Of a stretch of 64,000 nucleotides of DNA, positions 61,581 to 64,000 are shown in pieces. The notes under the pieces were generated by a model. That model did not search any database and had not been told where the DNA came from. It worked only from the letters and a program-made list of their open reading frames with translations. Source of the stretch: Parvibaculum sp035325945 (GTDB lineage Bacteria; Pseudomonadota; Alphaproteobacteria; Parvibaculales; Parvibaculaceae); contig NZ_DAOKYX010000004.1 of the NCBI RefSeq assembly GCF_035325945.1, positions 80,912-144,911 of the forward strand, written 5' to 3'. Position 1 is the first letter of the stretch. Each line of letters starts with the position of its first letter. A program made the position numbers and the translations under genes.

Positions 61581-62510
61581 ATGGCCACATGGAAACTGTC
61601 CTTCATCGTTCCCCACAGAGCGGCGGATAACTTCGCCGATGCGCTGGGCGCGGCGTTTGAGCCCGAGGCGCTCGCCGTTTCCACCAGCGAGGCGAACGAA
61701 GGTACGGCGACGCTCGTTCAGACATCGTCGGAGTGGAACGAGGTCGTCGCGCATGGCGACTGGCGCATCGAGGTGCTTTACGCCGACGAGCCGGACATGG
61801 AGACACTGCGCGCCCTCCTCGCCCCCATCGAGCATGAAACGGGTGTCGATGCAGCCGACCTCGCCATCGAGCAGATGCCCGAGATCGACTGGGTGACGAA
61901 ATCGCTCGAAGGGCTCGATCCGGTTCAGGCCGGACGCTTCTTCGTCCATGGCAGTCACGACGCCGACAAGGTTCCGGCCAGCGCGATCCCGATCCTCGTC
62001 GATGCGGGTCAGGCCTTCGGCACCGGACATCACGAGACGACCATGGGCTGCCTCGAATATATCTCCGACATCGTGCGGCAAGGTGTGAGACTCAACGCCC
62101 TCGACATCGGCACGGGAACGGGCGTGCTCGCCATCGCCATTGCGCGGCTCGCCCGTTGCGCCGTGCTCGCCAGCGACATCGATCCAGTCGCGGTCAGAAC
62201 CGCGAGGGAGAATGCACGCAAGAACGGCGTCGGCTCATTCGTGACCGCCGTCGCGGCCGCCGGCTTCGGCCATCCCGCGCTTGCGGCGCGCGCGCCCTAT
62301 GATCTTATCGTCGCCAACATTCTCGCCCGCCCGCTCGTCTCGCTCGCGCCCGCCTTCCGCGCTCATCTGCGGCCCGGCGGCACGCTCGTGCTCTCCGGCA
62401 TCCTCCGCATACAGGAGGCCATGGTGACGAGCGCCATGCGGGCGCAAGGTCTTTACCTCCGCTCGCGCAAGCCCATGGGCGACTGGGTGACGCTGCGGAT
62501 CGAGGGGTAG
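61581..62510 (+). CDS. prmA: Ribosomal protein L11 methyltransferase
   Basis: Trimethylates L11 (RplK). 309 aa. N-terminal substrate-binding domain, then the class I SAM fold: GQAFGTGHHETTMGCLEYIS, LDIGTGTGVLAIAIARLA (SAM loop, residue ~175), ASDIDPVAVRTARENARKNG, the catalytic-region YDLIVANILARPLVSLAPAF and GGTLVLSGILRIQEAMV. Two bases after the helicase stop, so they are cotranscribed; a PepP-type gene follows 45 bp downstream. Confidence 0.95.
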   Translation: MATWKLSFIVPHRAADNFADALGAAFEPEALAVSTSEANEGTATLVQTSSEWNEVVAHGDWRIEVLYADEPDMETLRALLAPIEHETGVDAADLAIEQMPEIDWVTKSLEGLDPVQAGRFFVHGSHDADKVPASAIPILVDAGQAFGTGHHETTMGCLEYISDIVRQGVRLNALDIGTGTGVLAIAIARLARCAVLASDIDPVAVRTARENARKNGVGSFVTAVAAAGFGHPALAARAPYDLIVANILARPLVSLAPAFRAHLRPGGTLVLSGILRIQEAMVTSAMRAQGLYLRSRKPMGDWVTLRIEG

Positions 62511-62555
62511 CCGATCCCCGTTGCCGCCCGCGCGCGCAGGACATACATTCTTTTC

Positions 62556-64000
62556 ATGTTCCAGACCTTCGATGACACAGCCGACCCCACCCTCGGCATC
62601 GAACGCGCCCGACGCCTCCGCGAAGAGCTGAAGCGGCGCGACCTCGATGGCTTTCTCATTCCTCGTGCCGACGAACATCAGGGCGAATATGTGCCGCCCC
62701 ATGCCGAGCGCCTGCGCTGGCTGACCGGCTTTTCGGGCTCGGCGGGCATGGCGATCGTGCTCCTCGACAAGGCGGCGATCTTCGTCGATGGCCGCTACAC
62801 ATTGCAGGTTCGCGCGCAGGTCGATGTGGCGACCTTCGCGCCGCATCATCTGGTCGAGGAGCCGCCCGCGCGCTGGATCGAACAGAACCTCGCGAAGGGC
62901 GCAAGGCTCGCCTACGATCCATGGCTTCACACGGTCGATGCGGTGGCGCGCTACAAGGCGGCGGCGGAAAAGGCCGGCGCGACGCTCGTCGCGGTCGATG
63001 GAAATCCGCTCGACGCTGTCTGGATCGATCAGCCCGAGCCGCCGGCCGCGCCCGTCACGCCCCACCCCATCGAGTTCGCGGGCGAACCCGCCGCCGAAAA
63101 GATCGGCCGGCTGACGGGCGCCCTCATGAGCGACGATGTCGATGCCGCCATCCTCACCATGCCCGACTCGATCGCCTGGGCCTTCAACATTCGCGGCGCG
63201 GATGTGCCGCACACGCCGCTTCCCCTCTCCTTCGCGATCCTGCACGAGGACGGCGCCGCCGATCTGTTCATCGACGAGCGGAAGATCGGGCCTGACGCCC
63301 GCGCGCATCTCTCGCCCGTTGCGCGGCTGCATCCGCGCGAGGCGCTCGGCCACGCGCTGAACGAACTCGGCGCGAAGAAGGCGACCGTTCTCATCGATCC
63401 CGCAACCTGCGCCGCATGGATCCACGACCGGCTGAAGGCCGCGGGCGCCGAGGTGAAGCGCGGCTCCGACCCCTGCGAGCTGCCCAAGGCATGCAAGAAC
63501 GAGGCGGAGATCAGGGGCACGCGCGCGGCGCATCTGCGCGACGGGCGCGCGCTGACGAAATTCCTCGCATGGCTCGGCCGCGAAGCGCCCAGGGGCGGCG
63601 TCGATGAAATAGCGGCGGCGAAAGCACTCGAAGCCTTCCGCGCCGAGACGAACGAGCTTCGCGACCTGAGTTTCGACACGATTTCCGGCGCGGGCGCCAA
63701 TGGCGCCATCGTGCATTACCGGGTGACGACGGCGACCAACCGTCCGCTCGAAAGGGGAGAACTTTTTCTCGTCGACTCGGGCGCGCAATATCTTGACGGC
63801 ACGACCGACGTGACACGAACCGTCGCCATCGGCGAGGCATCGCCCGAACAGCGCGACCGCTTCACCCGCGTTCTGAAGGGGCACATCGCCATCGCGACGG
63901 CGCGCTTCCCCGAAGGCACGTCCGGCGCGCAGCTCGATGCCTTCGCGCGCATGGCGCTCTGGAAGGCGGGCCTCGATTACGACCACGGCACGGGCCACGG
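62556..64000 (+). CDS. pepP: Aminopeptidase P family metallopeptidase (partial, 3' end off window)
   Basis: Cleaves N-terminal residues before proline. 481 codons visible from ATG 62556. The N-terminal creatinase-like domains: GFLIPRADEHQGEYVPPHAE, RLRWLTGFSGSAGMAIVLLD, AIFVDGRYTLQVRAQVD; linker SIAWAFNIRGADVPHTPLPL; the pita-bread domain starts with ISGAGANGAIVHYRVTTATN, and the metal-ligand Asp pair is at LVDSGAQYLDGTTDVTRTVA. The remaining His/Glu ligands are beyond the end; DYDHGTGH is just reached. Length (~600 aa expected) suggests the three-domain Xaa-Pro peptidase type. Confidence 0.9.
   Translation, partial: MFQTFDDTADPTLGIERARRLREELKRRDLDGFLIPRADEHQGEYVPPHAERLRWLTGFSGSAGMAIVLLDKAAIFVDGRYTLQVRAQVDVATFAPHHLVEEPPARWIEQNLAKGARLAYDPWLHTVDAVARYKAAAEKAGATLVAVDGNPLDAVWIDQPEPPAAPVTPHPIEFAGEPAAEKIGRLTGALMSDDVDAAILTMPDSIAWAFNIRGADVPHTPLPLSFAILHEDGAADLFIDERKIGPDARAHLSPVARLHPREALGHALNELGAKKATVLIDPATCAAWIHDRLKAAGAEVKRGSDPCELPKACKNEAEIRGTRAAHLRDGRALTKFLAWLGREAPRGGVDEIAAAKALEAFRAETNELRDLSFDTISGAGANGAIVHYRVTTATNRPLERGELFLVDSGAQYLDGTTDVTRTVAIGEASPEQRDRFTRVLKGHIAIATARFPEGTSGAQLDAFARMALWKAGLDYDHGTGH

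Overview
This 64 kb window is a GC-rich chromosomal stretch from an alphaproteobacterium. The markers are a circularly permuted two-piece tmRNA gene with tag ANDNYAEAALAA, an alpha-type SspB adaptor, DUF4169 and RHH_4 small proteins, and the hflK-hflC-DUF2065-htrA and mreBCD-mrdA-rodA arrangements. A free-living member of Hyphomicrobiales or a Parvibaculum-like lineage fits, but the order is inference. Three runs of exactly 100 N (19249-19348, 28023-28122, 43932-44031) are scaffold joins of unknown true length; they cut an alpha/beta hydrolase, serB, htrA and a PF10118 gene. No CRISPR array, insertion sequence, integrase or phage gene was seen.

Layout. 1-1882: lipid A aminoarabinose genes (ArnA dehydrogenase/decarboxylase domain, ArnD), minus strand. 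2095-6378: corA, rhlE with a strong terminator, an unrecognised 315-aa gene, greB. 6725-8667: two coupled secreted-protein genes (DUF1036 plus an unknown) with visibly lower GC, ending beside tRNA-Lys(CTT). 8956-14831: the rod-shape operon mreB-mreC-mreD-mrdA-rodA. 15360-17686: LysR regulator and purT. 17799-19104: a zinc-responsive ArsR/SmtB repressor with a near-perfect 14-2-14 operator and a CDF zinc exporter. 19680-21674: iron module of a cupredoxin and an FTR1 permease whose reading frame continues into a predicted outer-membrane-barrel domain. 21701-25964: racemase and ilvB-ilvH-ilvC. 26142-31839: miaA, serB, then htrA-DUF2065-hflC-hflK (listed in reverse of transcription), with mrp divergent at 32085. 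33335-34182: tandem secreted paralogues. 34307-40549: SMP-30 lactonase, amine oxidase, GNAT, class III alcohol dehydrogenase, dienelactone hydrolase, and thyA - 44-aa ORF - folA. 40700-43416: ferric iron ABC importer (binding protein and permease, no ATPase). 43572-45509: tmRNA, PF10118 protein, SspB. 45633-51292: fumC, RHH_4, AsmA-like giant, DUF4169. 51397-55088: TetR-HlyD-ABC-permease efflux operon. 55176-64000: DUF1345, FAD-linked oxidase, thioesterase, ClC channel, UvrD-type helicase, prmA, and a PepP-type peptidase running off the end.

How the parts connect. Two iron-uptake operons, 22 kb apart, each have a 15-bp Fur-like site differing at only 2 positions, which suggests one iron regulon. 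The tmRNA and SspB genes sit within about 1.5 kb, so the tag and the adaptor that delivers tagged proteins to ClpXP are neighbours. The most interesting item is the FTR1 open frame: a run of five G decides whether permease and barrel are one protein or two genes with a classic ATGA overlap. Other points are a probable CTG start for the iron permease, the 44-aa membrane peptide coupled between thyA and folA, and the AT-richer secreted pair beside the 3' end of a tRNA.
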